From Misgurnus anguillicaudatus (lineage: Eukaryota > Chordata > Actinopteri > Cypriniformes > Cobitidae): a DNA stretch of 64,000 nt. Below the pieces are notes generated by a model. The model ran no database searches and was not told the DNA's origin. It was given only the letters and a program-made list of their open reading frames with translations. Location of the stretch: assembly GCF_027580225.2 (NCBI RefSeq), contig NW_027395276.1, positions 4,137,501 to 4,201,500 of the forward strand, given 5' to 3'. Position numbers and translations under genes: made by a program. Positions 1-17,839 of the stretch are shown here, one piece after another (positions within the stretch are counted from its first letter, which is position 1; each line of letters begins with the position of its first letter).

Positions 1-1784
1 TTTTAAGCTATAGTGCACAGTGAAATAAACCCTAACATGTGTTTTAGGCCACTGATATGAGTTACACTTCAAGACATGAGTTCAAGACTTGAAATATTCA
101 TGAAAACATCTTATCCTATTTTTTTATGATTGAATTGATATAAAAAACATAATATTTTAGCCTCAGTGAAGTTATTCCATTAGACTGCATGTATTTTGTT
201 ATTGTGTGCTGTTTTTCTCACAGACTGTGATGGCCTGACCTGTCACAGCAGGCGTCTGTTATCAGCTGTGTACAGGCTTCCTGAATGCTGAGACCATTAA
301 CATAGAATATAAACTCTGAAATATGCTGAATGTACATCACACTGCTGTTATTCAGGAAATATTATTCAGAGGTTTATATTTCATTAAGTTGCTCAGTATG
401 TTTCAAATGTCAGATGGTTCTCTAAATTTCTTAAAATAAGTAAAAATATAAATATATACAGTAGAAGTACAGAGCTAAAATCAATTGCATAACTCCAATC
501 GTTTGGATTATATGAGAATTTGATGGGATAAAGAGAAACATTAGAGACAGAGGACAAGTCTTTTCTATTCTATGTGATCTGTAGTTTCACTCATAATGCA
601 ATGCGCTCTGTTTGAGACTTTAGAGAAACATTAACTCTTGGTCTTATGGGATTATTTTATGTGTATACATGTATGCTTTTTTGATGCAAAACGGTTTGTG
701 TTCATAGTCTCTTTTATTTATTTCACTTGAAAATATTGATATTACAAATAGATTATTGTGCATGTATGCGTGTATGATTTTCACAGATAACCTCCTGAGG
801 ACTTTTCTTCAGATATAACAGAGAGAATGAGGTCTGTATGACAATAATGAAGACTGTACACATATTAAAGAAAAAAGTGCAGCTTTGTTTTAAAAGATCT
901 ATATTATTATAAAATCAGAAAGTGTTTCTAATATATTGAGCTGTGCCTAAACAACAAGACATTTCTCAATGAATTTATTTGCCTGCTTTAACTCTTCATC
1001 TTCACAACGCTTTCCACATCAGTGTTCTTGTTATTTAGCATAATTGGAAAATCAAACCATGAGAAAAAAAATGTTTTTTTTTTTGGGCTGGGGGAGTTTG
1101 TACTTCCTCTCTGTTGTAAATTTCACATTTAGCCCACAAAGCATTTATGTGGTCAGAAATAGAAAAACATCAGATTCATAAACTACAGTAGCAGCTTATT
1201 CACATATAAACACTTATTTAATTTATTTGACCTCTTCACTTTAATGTTAAAAGAAGATTTTTAGTGTAAAAAATGACAAGAATAGAAGGACGCTTGTTTT
1301 AGGACCATTCTCTTGGTTTGCATTTTGACATTTTGTTGTAGAAATGTAATACTGTAAATATATTATGATTTTTACAGTATTACAATAATGAGATTAATGT
1401 GCAAAACGGTAACATAATGTAAAAATGCAAAACATGTTGGTTTCTCTATGTAAAACAGAATTTATTTTGTTTAGATATTGGGGGGTGAAATATGACCTTC
1501 AGACGTTCTTGACGGGTTCTGTATGATTCACACATTTACTTTGAGACATGAACTGTTTGTCTGGATCGTCTTCTTTTATAGCAAAGCTTCATTTTTTTGT
1601 TAAACACACTCTGGAAGCCAATAAAACAGTCAGATACTGTAAAGTTTTACTTCAGCATGTGAGTTGCCAAGCTATCAAAAATAAAAAATACATGTATTAT
1701 GCAAATCAAACGTAGAACAGTGACACAACAACATGTTGAGTAAATCAGAGATGAGTGACAGGTGGGTGGGGCGGGTTGTCATGG
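1..1784 (-). other. rab11b 3' UTR and downstream DNA
   Basis: This stretch lies directly downstream of the rab11b stop codon (gene on the minus strand), so at least part of it should be 3' UTR. It is AT-rich and holds no convincing coding exon on either strand. Several TTTATT hexamers, which read AATAAA on the minus strand, occur here, and I cannot choose the real cleavage site. The one notable structure is a perfect hairpin at 1345-1384. Confidence 0.5.
1345..1384. repeat. Perfect 14-bp hairpin in the rab11b 3' region
   Basis: Arms TGTAATACTGTAAA (1345-1358) and TTTACAGTATTACA (1371-1384) are exact reverse complements around a 12-nt loop. It lies about 400 nt downstream of the rab11b stop. 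It may be an RNA stem in the 3' UTR or a remnant of a palindromic repeat. Confidence 0.6.
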
Positions 1785-7394
<5,610 letters not shown>

Positions 7395-7640
7395 TGTAAG
7401 AGAAACCAGCTGCGACCTTTAGCTCGTCCAAAGCTGCAGATGTTTGATCGGTGGTTCAATGCAAAACAGAAAAGACTGAAGTGAAAGGAAAGAGAAGCAG
7501 AAATGCGCAGATCTGTCACCGCAGGAAGAGAGGAGAGATGGTGATGATGATGATGATGCGCTCCGCTCGGATCTGCAGCAGGGGAGGAGTCGCGCGCGTA
7601 ATCTCTCCATACATACCGCACAGCAGAGGGCGCGCTTCAC
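7395..7640 (-). promoter_or_regulatory. rab11b 5' UTR and probable promoter
   Basis: The DNA just upstream of the rab11b ATG is locally GC- and CpG-rich (about 7555-7640, with GCGCGC runs) in an otherwise AT-rich region. This is typical of a housekeeping promoter. A short ATC/GAT trinucleotide run sits at 7539-7558. No TATA box is obvious. The boundaries are a guess. Confidence 0.45.
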
Positions 7641-8675
7641 ACGTGCACACTTCAGCCAAGATTACCACCAAACCTTTTATTATCAGTCTGTCTCTAATTA
7701 TAGGGAAATACCACATGCATAAAAAATTAAGGCTAAAAGACAACTAACTAAACAATTTTTTATATAATCCTAACCCTTGACTGGAAGGCCTACTTTGGGG
7801 ACCTTAAATGGTTCTTCTTTGGCATGTGAAAGTAAAATGCTTTAGGTCTGTACATGAAGTTATTTGCATGATGATCTCATACCAGATTTACTGCAGTATG
7901 TGTTTATGGTAGTTGTTGCATTTGTGTTAATCATTTCCTCTTACTTTCTGAAGCAGACGTCCCTGATCAATTCTGCTGTCTGTCTGTTAGGTTAAGAAAA
8001 TGTGAACTCATTAAGCTAAAGGATAAAGATGAACATCAGGAAGTGCTGGAGGAAACATGTAAGGTAACCTTCAGTGACCTGACTGTTTCCTAGAGGAAAT
8101 CTGCTGTAAACTGCTGAATAAGACAAACAGCAATACACATGTGATGTGACGTGTGAAAAATATCAATTCTGAGGCTTTAACAATCAAAAAATCTAAATTT
8201 GCTATTGGATCCAATAATATCCTACAACTGAAATTCTGAAAAACAGTATTTAATTCCTTTTTATATTTCTCTTTTTAGGATTATGTAAGATTTTGTTCAA
8301 ACATTGAAAGATATTTTAGCTCCTATTCAAAATATTGAATATTGCTAGATATTTTAATCTTCCCCAAACTAGAAAGCTGCAGTCCATGTTGTTTATTAAA
8401 ATACATCATGATTTACAAATGCTATTAAGTGTAACATGATGTGTAAGACATTGGGCGGTTCTGAGGACTCAGTGAGTCGTGCAATCTTCCCATAGTAACA
8501 TGCAAATGAAAGCAGCATTCAGATTCAGTCACATGACTCGCATGCAAAACCGTCATCAAAGACTCTCTCTTTTACAGAATAAGAAAAAGGATCAATGAAG
8601 ATGTCATTTATAACACACTCTGATTATTTTAACATATTTTAACATTTATATTTGAGCTGTTTATGGATTGTGCTT

Positions 8676-8826
8676 TCATATAGCTCAGTGGTAGAGCTTT
8701 GCATTAGCAGCACAAATGGTCATGGGTTTGATCCCAGTGGACACACATACTGATAAAAACTGATACAGAGTAATGTACTGTAAGTCACATTGGCTAAAAG
8801 TCTCTGTCAAATGTAATGTAAATGTT
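8676..8826 (+). mobile_element. tRNA-derived SINE
   Basis: The A-box-like TAGCTCAGTGGTAGAGC (8681-8697) and the B-box-like GGGTTTGATCCC (8724-8735) form a tRNA-like head. The tail has the AAAGTCTCTGTCAAATGTAA motif shared by fish SINEs. A functional tRNA is ruled out because no cloverleaf can be completed. Confidence 0.8.
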
Positions 8827-8865
8827 GCTTTTTTAGGTTACGTTCTGTTCCCGAAGGAGATTAAT

Positions 8866-9592
8866 TTGGTAACACTTTATAAAAGGGTCTGTGAATTCTG
8901 ATAACCTAATACCTAAATTAATTCTAACTTAAATATAAACTAATGCTGAGTTAAGGCCTGTAGTAATCATAAACTAATAAGGGGTCATCAATAACTACAA
9001 CAGGACTAAGCACATGAATTCATTGTTAATTAATACAATAATACATTATCAACTATAAACCATGTAATGTTGTACTTAATGATGACTCTTATGATTAGTA
9101 CATGCCTTAATTCTGCATTAGTTAATAATGTACACTCCTATGTTTGGGGTCAAATTGTATTTTAAAACCTTTAAACCTACTTTTTGACCTTTTCTTGATA
9201 CTTTTTGACTTGAAGTTACTTTTAGTCACTTTTAATTTATTAATTCGTTACATTTATAAAAACTGGTAAAACTATTCTCAAATAAAATAAAAATGTTATA
9301 TATTATTTTTATTACTACTTTTATTCTACTAAATATACACTGAATTTATGTGACACAAAAGACAAGTTTTCATAGAAATGAATGTATTCAATAAAACAAT
9401 TTATGTGTAAAAAAGTTGTTTTTTCCTACAATTTTATTTTAAATTTGAAGTTATTTAGCATATTTTAAAGTATTTGGGGTAAATTTGACCACACACATTA
9501 AAAGTGTTGTTAAAATTTGAACATATCGGTAGGGTTATGTAAAAATACATTTATGTCTTAGTTCATTATGATTATTATTATAAAGTGTAACC
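8866..9592. mobile_element. TIR repeat with GGTAACACTTTATAA ends
   Basis: The left end GGTAACACTTTATAA (about 8869) is mirrored by TTATAAAGTGTAACC (ending about 9592). It is AT-rich inside with no ORF. It is probably a non-autonomous DNA transposon. The exact ends and target duplication are not clear. Confidence 0.5.
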
Positions 9593-9961
9593 ATTTTTTC
9601 TTTATACAACACTAAGAAATCACAAATCCCAATCGTAACTCGATTAGATTAGACATTATGTTATATTTATTATCATGCATCCTGCATTGGATAAATGCCT
9701 AAGTTAATAAATATTACTGTCAATGAAACATCAAATATTAAATAAATGTGCTGATACAGAAATTATGATGGTTTTCTTAGATAAAACAAACAACAGTGGC
9801 AGTCAGTTTCTCACTGCAGTTCCTCTGACAGACACTAGATGGTGTAGTGTGCACGTGTAAAATACTCAAGAGTCTTTTACCTGAAGCATTTATCTTTATA
9901 TAACTTTATGTAAGTTTACTTATAATGCTGCTCAACATTTTTGCACCAAAATTTAATATTT

Positions 9962-9991
9962 TATAATAATAATAATAATAATAATAATAAA
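9962..9991. repeat. (TAA)n microsatellite
   Basis: Uninterrupted AAT/TAA triplets. Confidence 0.9.
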
Positions 9992-10685
9992 ATGGGAATG
10001 TACATTTCATTTGTTTGTTTGTTGTTTGTATTTATTGTAATAAAATTTGAACTCATCAACGAAGATATGCCCTGATCAAGATCAAGAACCTAAACATTAT
10101 TAATGTATAATGTATAATGAGTGTTAACTTACATCAGGTTTTAACCTTCATACTGATATTTTTTAACTATTGGTCATATGAGACAAAACCCTAAAACATG
10201 ACAGAATTCATTAAATTCATTTTACTTATGTCTATGTTGCTGTTTTACTTCATTAAAAAGTTATTTGTAAACACATATAACTGTGAAAACACAATGTTAG
10301 GTGTATTAGTATGTTGTTGGCCTATTGCGTAACTGTTTCAGTATGTTTTAAACCCCTGTGAATATGACATTATTTCAGATTTACTCTTCAGATCCCTTGT
10401 GGAATAACTTACAAAAATCTAGAACATGAAGTCATCTTGACATCTTTTTTCTTTCTATGAAAACTGGGTCAATCATGGTTTTAATTACGCAGATAATTGA
10501 TTTATAAAATGCTTGTATGATGTCCTCGGGAGCCGTGAGAGACTCCGGCAGTTTCTCTTTTGATCTGAAGGTTTTGTTTTGTGTTCTGTCCCATACATCA
10601 TACAGGACACCCCATTCATCACAACATTACCACAGAATCCTGGAAATTTACAATCAAATTCAATTGATATTAAACACTTAATAGG

Positions 10686-11133
10686 CCTTTTCACACTGCG
10701 CTTAACCCTGGGTTATCTTTATTCTAAACCCTGCTTTTAGAGTGTTTGAAACTTGTAATTTAGAAGCGGGATTATCCCTGAAATCAACCCAGGTTTATGA
10801 AACCCTACTCTGAAGCACCACTTTTGTGGGTGCCAAACGAAGCTGGGTTAAAAGTTATGACCCCAATTAAACCCAGCTAAAGCAGCTAATCAAGGTGTTT
10901 AGGGTTGCTTGATAATTATACAGACAGGTGTGTATGAGCAGGGTTAGAGACTCCTGACCAAGGGTTTAGGAATGCAACGTGTAAAACGTCAAATAATGAA
11001 TACCCAGGGTTATATCTTAACCCCTGGTGAAGTATAAACACTGTGAAACTTGAAACAAATAACCCAGGATTGACCCAGGACTGGGGTTTAGAATAACCCA
11101 GGGTTAACTATTTCTACCGTGAAAAACCCTCAT
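10686..11133. mobile_element. MITE with AACCCTGGGTTA termini
   Basis: The left end TTTTCACACTGCGCTTAACC followed by CTGGGTTATCTTTATTCTAA is mirrored on the right by TTTAGAATAACCCAGGGTTA and a terminal GTGAAAA. AACCC/GGGTT words recur inside. No coding capacity. Confidence 0.6.
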
Positions 11134-11296
11134 GACCAAAACAAATTCAGCTGAGGCTGAAACACAAGCAAATTCTGATTTCTTTGTCTGTCATAAGTTT
11201 AAAGTTGAACAAAATGAATGTTGCATGTATGAATTTAGCTCTTCAACAATATTATAACGATGGGGTTTTTACCCTTTAAAGGTCACATTCTTTCTG

Positions 11297-12677
11297 CACT
11301 GTAAAAAAATTCCGTAGAAATTTGCCGCTGGGTTGCCGGTAACTTACCGTAGATTTAAATTTATGTTATTACTGGCAACATTTTGTTCAAAGTTAAATGA
11401 ACATTAAACATTTACAAGTCTTTGTCTTTACAGAATAAAACTAAAAAACCAGCATCAAGCAAAACATTCTGGGAAACAAAATCTGAAGCAAAAAACAGAA
11501 AAAGTTTAAAGATGATTTCTGGTTCCCACAATGCTTTGCATGAGGCTGTTATTGTATAGTTTTATTCTGTAAAGAGAAAGACTTGTTAATATGTAAAATG
11601 TATCCAACTTTAAACAAACTCTTGCCAGTAAATAACATAAATTTAAATCTACGGTAAGTTACCGGCAACCCAGCTGCAATAACATTGTAATTTCTACGGA
11701 TTTTTTTACAGTGTGATCCCATTTTTTAAACCCTAGTTAGTGTGTAATGTTGCTATAGTATCATAAATAATACCTGTAAAATGATAAAGCTCAAAATTCA
11801 CTGCCAGGCGATATATTTTCTTTAAAAGAATTCGCCTTTCAAAGCCTACAGCGAACGGCCGGTTTGGACTCAAAAAATTCTGTAGAAATTTGCAGCCGGG
11901 TTGCCGGTAACTTACCGTAGATTTAAATTTATGTTATTACTGGCAACATTTTGTTCAAAGTTAAATGAACATTAAACATTTACAAGTCTTTGTTTTTACA
12001 GAATAAAACTAGAAAAACAGCATCAAGCAAAACATTCTGGGAAACAAAATCTAAAGCAAAAAACAGAAAAAGTTTGAAGATGATTTCTGGTTCCCACAAT
12101 GCTTTACATGAGGCTGGTATTGTATAGTTTTATTCTGTAAAGAGAAAGACTTGTTAATATTTAAAATGTATCCAACTTTAAACAAACTCTTGCCAGTAAA
12201 TAACATAAATTTAAATCATCGGTAAGTTACCGGCAACCCAGCTGCAATAACATTGTAATTTCTACGGATTTTTTTACAGTGTGATCCCATTTTTTAAACC
12301 CTAGTTAGTGTGTAATGTTGCTATAATATCATAAATAATACCTTTAAAATGATAAAGCTCAAAATTCACTGCCAGGCGATATATTTTCTTTAACAGAATT
12401 CGCCTTTCAAAGCCTACAGCGAACGGCCGGTTTGGACTCACTGTAAAAAAAATTCTGTAGAAATTTGCAGCCGGGTTGCCGGTAACTTACCGTAGATTTA
12501 AATTTATGTTACTACTGGCAACATTTTGTTCAAAGTTAAAAGACTTGTTAATATTTAAAATGTATTCAACTTTAAACAAACTCTTGCCAGTAAATAACAT
12601 AAATTTAAATCTACAGTAAGTTACCAGCAACCCAGCTGCAATAACATTGTAATTTCTACTGATTTGTTTTACAGTGT
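11297..12677. repeat. About 570-bp tandem duplication of a MITE plus its flank
   Basis: The motif GGTTGCCGGTAACTTACCGT occurs at 11331, 11899 and 12474, a period of 568-575 bp. Each unit has ends of the form CTGTAAAAAAATTCCGTAGA and TCTACGGATTTTTTTACAG. The flank, including 'GCCAGGCGATATATTTTC' and 'GCGAACGGCCGGTTTGGACT', is duplicated too, so this is a segmental tandem duplication and not independent insertions. The third unit is internally deleted. Confidence 0.85.
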
Positions 12678-14726
12678 ACAGCCCTCTACTTCCTGCTTTA
12701 ATGACGTCAGTAGAAACAGTTTGTTGACTAAACTCCGCCCACATGAATACGTCAGTCACCAGATAAGCCAATAGGCAAGCTAAGCTGCTGTCGAATCACA
12801 ACACACTAAAAAAACTACACAATCAGAACTCATTATGTATTTCTGAAGGAAGGACTTCATAGAACAAGGAAGACATCAGACCATTTTGAGGACAGTGCAA
12901 ACAGCACTATACAGATAAGTACATTGTGTGAAAATACCGGGTTTTTTTACATGTGAAAAATGAACACATGTTATATTGCACACTGTAAACACAATCAAAG
13001 CTTCAAAAACACAGAAAGAACGAGACCTTTAACGTCACTGTCCCACAGGTGGGATGTTTGGCATTATATTTAAAACAATCATTTCTTAGTCTAAACCTTC
13101 ACTAATCTTGACAAACTATATATTGTTGGAAAGCTCTAAGAATGTTGTTTTCCTATTTCAAGGCCATTTGATGATTTATTAAATTGTATAGTGACAGTCA
13201 CCGAAGACACCAAACCCACCGGAAAACATATTAATTATTATATAGTCATCATTTTAATATCATTCAAAATAAGATAACTATAAATCTAAAAAAATCTTGA
13301 CAGCCTATATCATTTGAAAGCTCTAAGAATATAGTTTTCATATTTATATTAATAATAATGCAGTGACAGTCATTTATTAGTTTGTGACAAGATTATGCAG
13401 CAATCTGTTAAAGGCACACAAGGCAAGTCTGAGTATTATTTCTCTACTAGCTCTGGGAGTAAATGCTTTATATATCTGAGACTTTACGAGACTTAAGGAC
13501 ACCGGGTCGGATACAGCGAACTTGCAAGTGGGGTATTCTTCCTACAGACGGTAGGGGCAGGCGAGAGGGTTTTCATTCATCATGTAATGAGTCATTTAAC
13601 CATATACCGACTTACGAAGATGATTTATTAACATAAAAATGCTGCCTTGTGTTCCTTTAATAACTAGTGGCCATTGTTGGTAAAACCACTTTAAGTGTGA
13701 CAGCAACCTTTTTTTATTTGAATCAGAAAGTTGAAACTTGTGGCGTTATTTTTGTAGAGTTTTGGGAATAAAACATTTTGACTTTTATGTTTTTAAATAA
13801 ATGTAAATTACTATAACTATTTTTTATTTCATATTCAATACTCAAAACTTTAAATTGTCTTCTAAAAAAAAAGAGACTAACATTTTGTTTCTAGACCAAA
13901 TAATTAGTTATATAAATACACACATGCACATCACCTTTTGACTGTTTAAGGGTTAAATAATGTAGTATACGTGTTAATAATGTCTGTTGTTTTATTGTGA
14001 TTATGTGGGATCACGTGGGATGATGGTACTGTAGATGTGGAAGATCTGACTAATAATTAAAACACATTTGATGACCACTTATGTACTTATGTACTATAAA
14101 GACACACAGCCATGCCATAGAAGAACCTTTTTTGTTTTTTTAATAAACCCTTAAAGGTTCCTAGAACCATTTATTATTATTATTATTATTTCACTTTTAA
14201 TAGTCTGTAAGGTCTCAACTTGAAATAAGCTTTTGTGCAACAGCAAGGTTTCTGTGGATGTTATATAGGACTTTGACCAAAAACAATTTAATGAATCATT
14301 ATTTTTAAGAATGTGTGGTACTTTGTGCATAAATGATGATGTATCTTCAAATGAAATGTTATTTTATATTAATTTATTACTTAATTGTGTATGTTTTCAT
14401 TCTTGGTCAATTATCTGTGAGGAAGACTATAGATGGAAGTCTCAAGATGATCACATTCAGGTTCAGGTTGTCATGGTGACCTGCAGCATTCAGGGTTGAT
14501 ACTGCATGCTGGTAAGTTACATACTAATCTATCATACTATCATTTTTAATATGCTAACTGAATTAACTGAAACATTTGATGCACACACACACCCGAAGGG
14601 GAGCAACTGGGGAAAAGACTTCATCAAGAGCACCACAGTTCTTCTAGAATCAACCCGACAATCCTCATTCCATCTGTCCGAATTCAGTGATCCATAAATG
14701 TCACCTGATAAGTGTGTTAAGCTTGC

Positions 14727-14761
14727 GTGTGTGTGTGTGTGTGTGTGGGGGGGGGGGGGGG
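14727..14761. repeat. (GT)n plus poly-G tract
   Basis: About ten GT units are followed by a run of roughly 15 G. The poly-G length is likely to be polymorphic or error-prone. Confidence 0.85.
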
Positions 14762-15433
14762 TGACGCATGAGTGTGAAAATGTTTTTCCATCACTGCACA
14801 CCGATGGGCTTTGAGTTCTTAAAAGCCTTTGACCCACATCTGAACAAAAACATGTTACATTATGTCCTGATCTCTTTGATTGTGACATATTTATTCTGTT
14901 GTTTTTATCTTGTGACTGAACATGAGGGCTTTTCTTTATTAGGCTTACGAGCCTTTATATCTTTTTATCTGAATCACCAAGCATTCGTTATTTCAATAGA
15001 GTCAGAGAAAGATATTGAACGGGGAACGGCCATACGGTGATGAGATTAAAGATGAAATGAAAATGTGTTTTATAACATGGATTTCTGACATTATTTTACT
15101 TTAGGCTAAAACATAATAAACACTCATCAACATTAAATTTACTTTAGTTTCTCTTAAAAAAAAAGTAATGATTCACTCACCCTCACGTCTATTTTTTAAT
15201 CCTGTGTGACTTTTCTCATCTGAAACACAAAATGTTTTCATCATTAAAGAGGTAAGTCTGAATATTTTTGTCTTTTTTTGCATGATAAATGTAAATGTCA
15301 ATCTTTCTCTCTGAACTTACAGATCTCTGATGAGGTTTATAAACGGATGATGATATGTGGACCACCGCTATCAGATCTTCCATAGACACCAATTGAGTAT
15401 CAGGCAATGTTTTCATTCACTACCTTCATCCAA

Positions 15434-15822
15434 AAGACCCCTTCAAGGTTTGTAAACATTGAATGACTATCGGGTGCGCATGCAGCATGGGGTCAAACTG
15501 TTCATACCATTTAGGCTTTCTAGTTTAATCTAACAGGGCTGAAAAATGATGTGAGCACTACAAACACAAGCCTCTTTGATATTTGCATTGTCCCAGTTTG
15601 CACGCTTGCAGCCGCAAATGTTGTTTTTTATGTTTTTGAGATTCTGCAGGAATCCCGAAAAACTTAACGGAAGACCTGGTGCCATTTTTCACAGCCCACG
15701 AGGCAAGTAGGCATTTTTGACGATACCGAATAATACGCAACTCAATCTGCTGTAATGACTTTTCTGACCCCGACATGCGCAGTGGGAACCGCCTGTTACG
15801 TGAACCGTGAAGGGGTCTATCG
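15434..15822. mobile_element. MITE with AGACCCCTTCA ends
   Basis: AAGACCCCTTCAAGGTTTG near 15434 is mirrored by CGTGAACCGTGAAGGGGTCT ending about 15822. There is no transposase ORF. The target duplication is not resolved. Confidence 0.55.
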
Positions 15823-15851
15823 CTAAAACATTTCTCAGTCCTGTTCTTCCT

Positions 15852-16672
15852 TAAAGCGTACCTATTGTGTCCCTTTTTACAAGATGTACAGTAATATACT
15901 GTAAGTCTCAGGTGTGCTCAGAATGTGCCACAGATCATTTATTATATCATGTTCAAAATGCCCCTATCTGGGTGGCTGTTAATGTGTCTGTACCTTTAAA
16001 TACATACCTGTGAATACAGTCTGAGACTATATCTCACTATTGAGATATGGCGAACAGCGTAAAACAAGCTGTTGGTGGAAACTATGGTATTGCAGGAATT
16101 TCAGTCAGTAGCTGTGGGCGGGGCTTTATCAGTGTGACGTCACACTAACAAGAGAATCAAAACAGCATGTCTAATGAAACTGCTCTGGTTTAGTAGGGAT
16201 TATAAAGGAGTGGGAAGATGTTTTTTCATTGTACTGTATGGTGGATGTGACTAAACTGAAGTCAGTAACAAATACCTCTTCGAAAATAACAAATGTTTTG
16301 ATTTCCTTGAGACGAGAGGAGACGACGATCATGGATCACCGTTATGTGAAGGGAGGTTTGGCAGCCGATCGGTAGTTACGATTTTATAAAGTATATAGTA
16401 CACATTTTAGACAGTAACGTTAGCTCAGTGTAGTTTTTGATACGCTTTAGCAATGATTTGAACTAAGGTTTTTTACTTGTTGTTTATTTTGCTTGTTATT
16501 TAGAAATAAACTACTCTAAAAGGACTCTGTTGTTATTGATTCTTTGTGGAAGTTTACCAGAAGTTACTGTTCCACTAAAGCTGTTTGTTTATGTTGTTAT
16601 TGCTGAAACATCTATACACATTTATGCCCAGGCACCTTGTAAAAGTGAATTTTGCATAATAGGTGTCCTTTA
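15852..16672. mobile_element. MITE carrying a small ATG exon-like segment
   Basis: The left end TTAAAGCGTACCTATTGTG is matched in reverse by CATAATAGGTGTCCTTTAA at the right end. It contains a TATAAAGG box (about 16200) and, at 16331, an ATG opening a 14-codon frame (MDHRYVKGG...) that stops at a GTAGTTACG donor-like sequence. A diverged copy in opposite orientation lies at 49060-50590. Confidence 0.6.
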
Positions 16673-17839
16673 ATAAGATTCAACTCATCAGGCTGTTAGT
16701 CGAGTACTACAGACCTGAAATAGTCGTGTCCCATAAGAGTGACATTCAAACTGTTCAGTGTTGGTGTGTCTCCAGAAATAGTATTGAGAACATTTACAAT
16801 CTCGGCTTCATTAGAAACATGTCGACTGTGATTCTTCACGAAACAGCTGGACGGATATCTCAGTCAGCATATTTGGTAAGCGTGGGCTATAATAATATCC
16901 TATTTTACTTTCTATGGAGAGAATCTTAATGCACAGATGGTCCTCATGCACAAAAGAAATCATGGATATTTGACTTAAAATATAGAGTAATTTTATGCTA
17001 TAATTAGATTTTGGGTATATGTTAGGTTAGAGGTGACACTGGGACAAAGTAAAAGCTCTATCACAGTACCCGAGGGTCTTTGGCTCTGAGATACAGATAT
17101 TTTATGACAGTGGTTTTTATTGTGCATTCTCTGTGACTCTGTATCACATTTACACTGTTGCCCCATGAGGCAAAGATACACAATAAGTGAATTATTACTT
17201 AGTGAAGCTGGACGAGAGGAGATGAGCCGCAGTGCAGAAAAACTTTAGACATCCAGACAAAGAATAGATAACATCAAAGTCTTATGGTTTATTTTGTAGA
17301 TGCAAAACAGTTTATTATTAAAAATCATTTCTTTTTTAGTTTAATTTTGTTTCTAAATAATATAAAATGCATATTATTCTATTTATTTGTTTTGTAAGGG
17401 TGTCTGTGTGATTTAAATATAAGATGGCATGGCACTATTTAATTGATAATATTATAGTTAAGATTAAAACATATGAATACAGGGAAAGTCTGAACATTAG
17501 AGGAATGTTACATTCTATCAAACATTATGACAATGTTCTTGATGTTTGTTCCTCCCAAGTAGAGGTAAATTTTTGTCTATAGTTTCTAAAAAATCCTTAT
17601 TGACAAACTGCTGTGAGAGTGCTGGATCTCATTTTGACAGAAAATACACTTTTGATGAGTGAGTAAATCAATTAATTAAATGAGGATCTTTACTATTATG
17701 TACCAACCACCAAAGAATTGCACTATTAAAAGCGGTGTGCGTGATTTTTGAAAAACACTTTGAAAAGGGAGTCAGGCCGACTACCAAAACACACCTGTAG
17801 TCAATTAGCAGTAAGGGGGCGTGTCTACTAACCGACATT

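Noticed and set aside
8676..8760. Possible tRNA gene
   Set aside because: A and B boxes are present but no cloverleaf closes; it is the head of a SINE.
14768..15040. 90-codon frame with a hydrophobic stretch
   Set aside because: No recognisable family, no splice context, AT-rich; length is within chance for this region.
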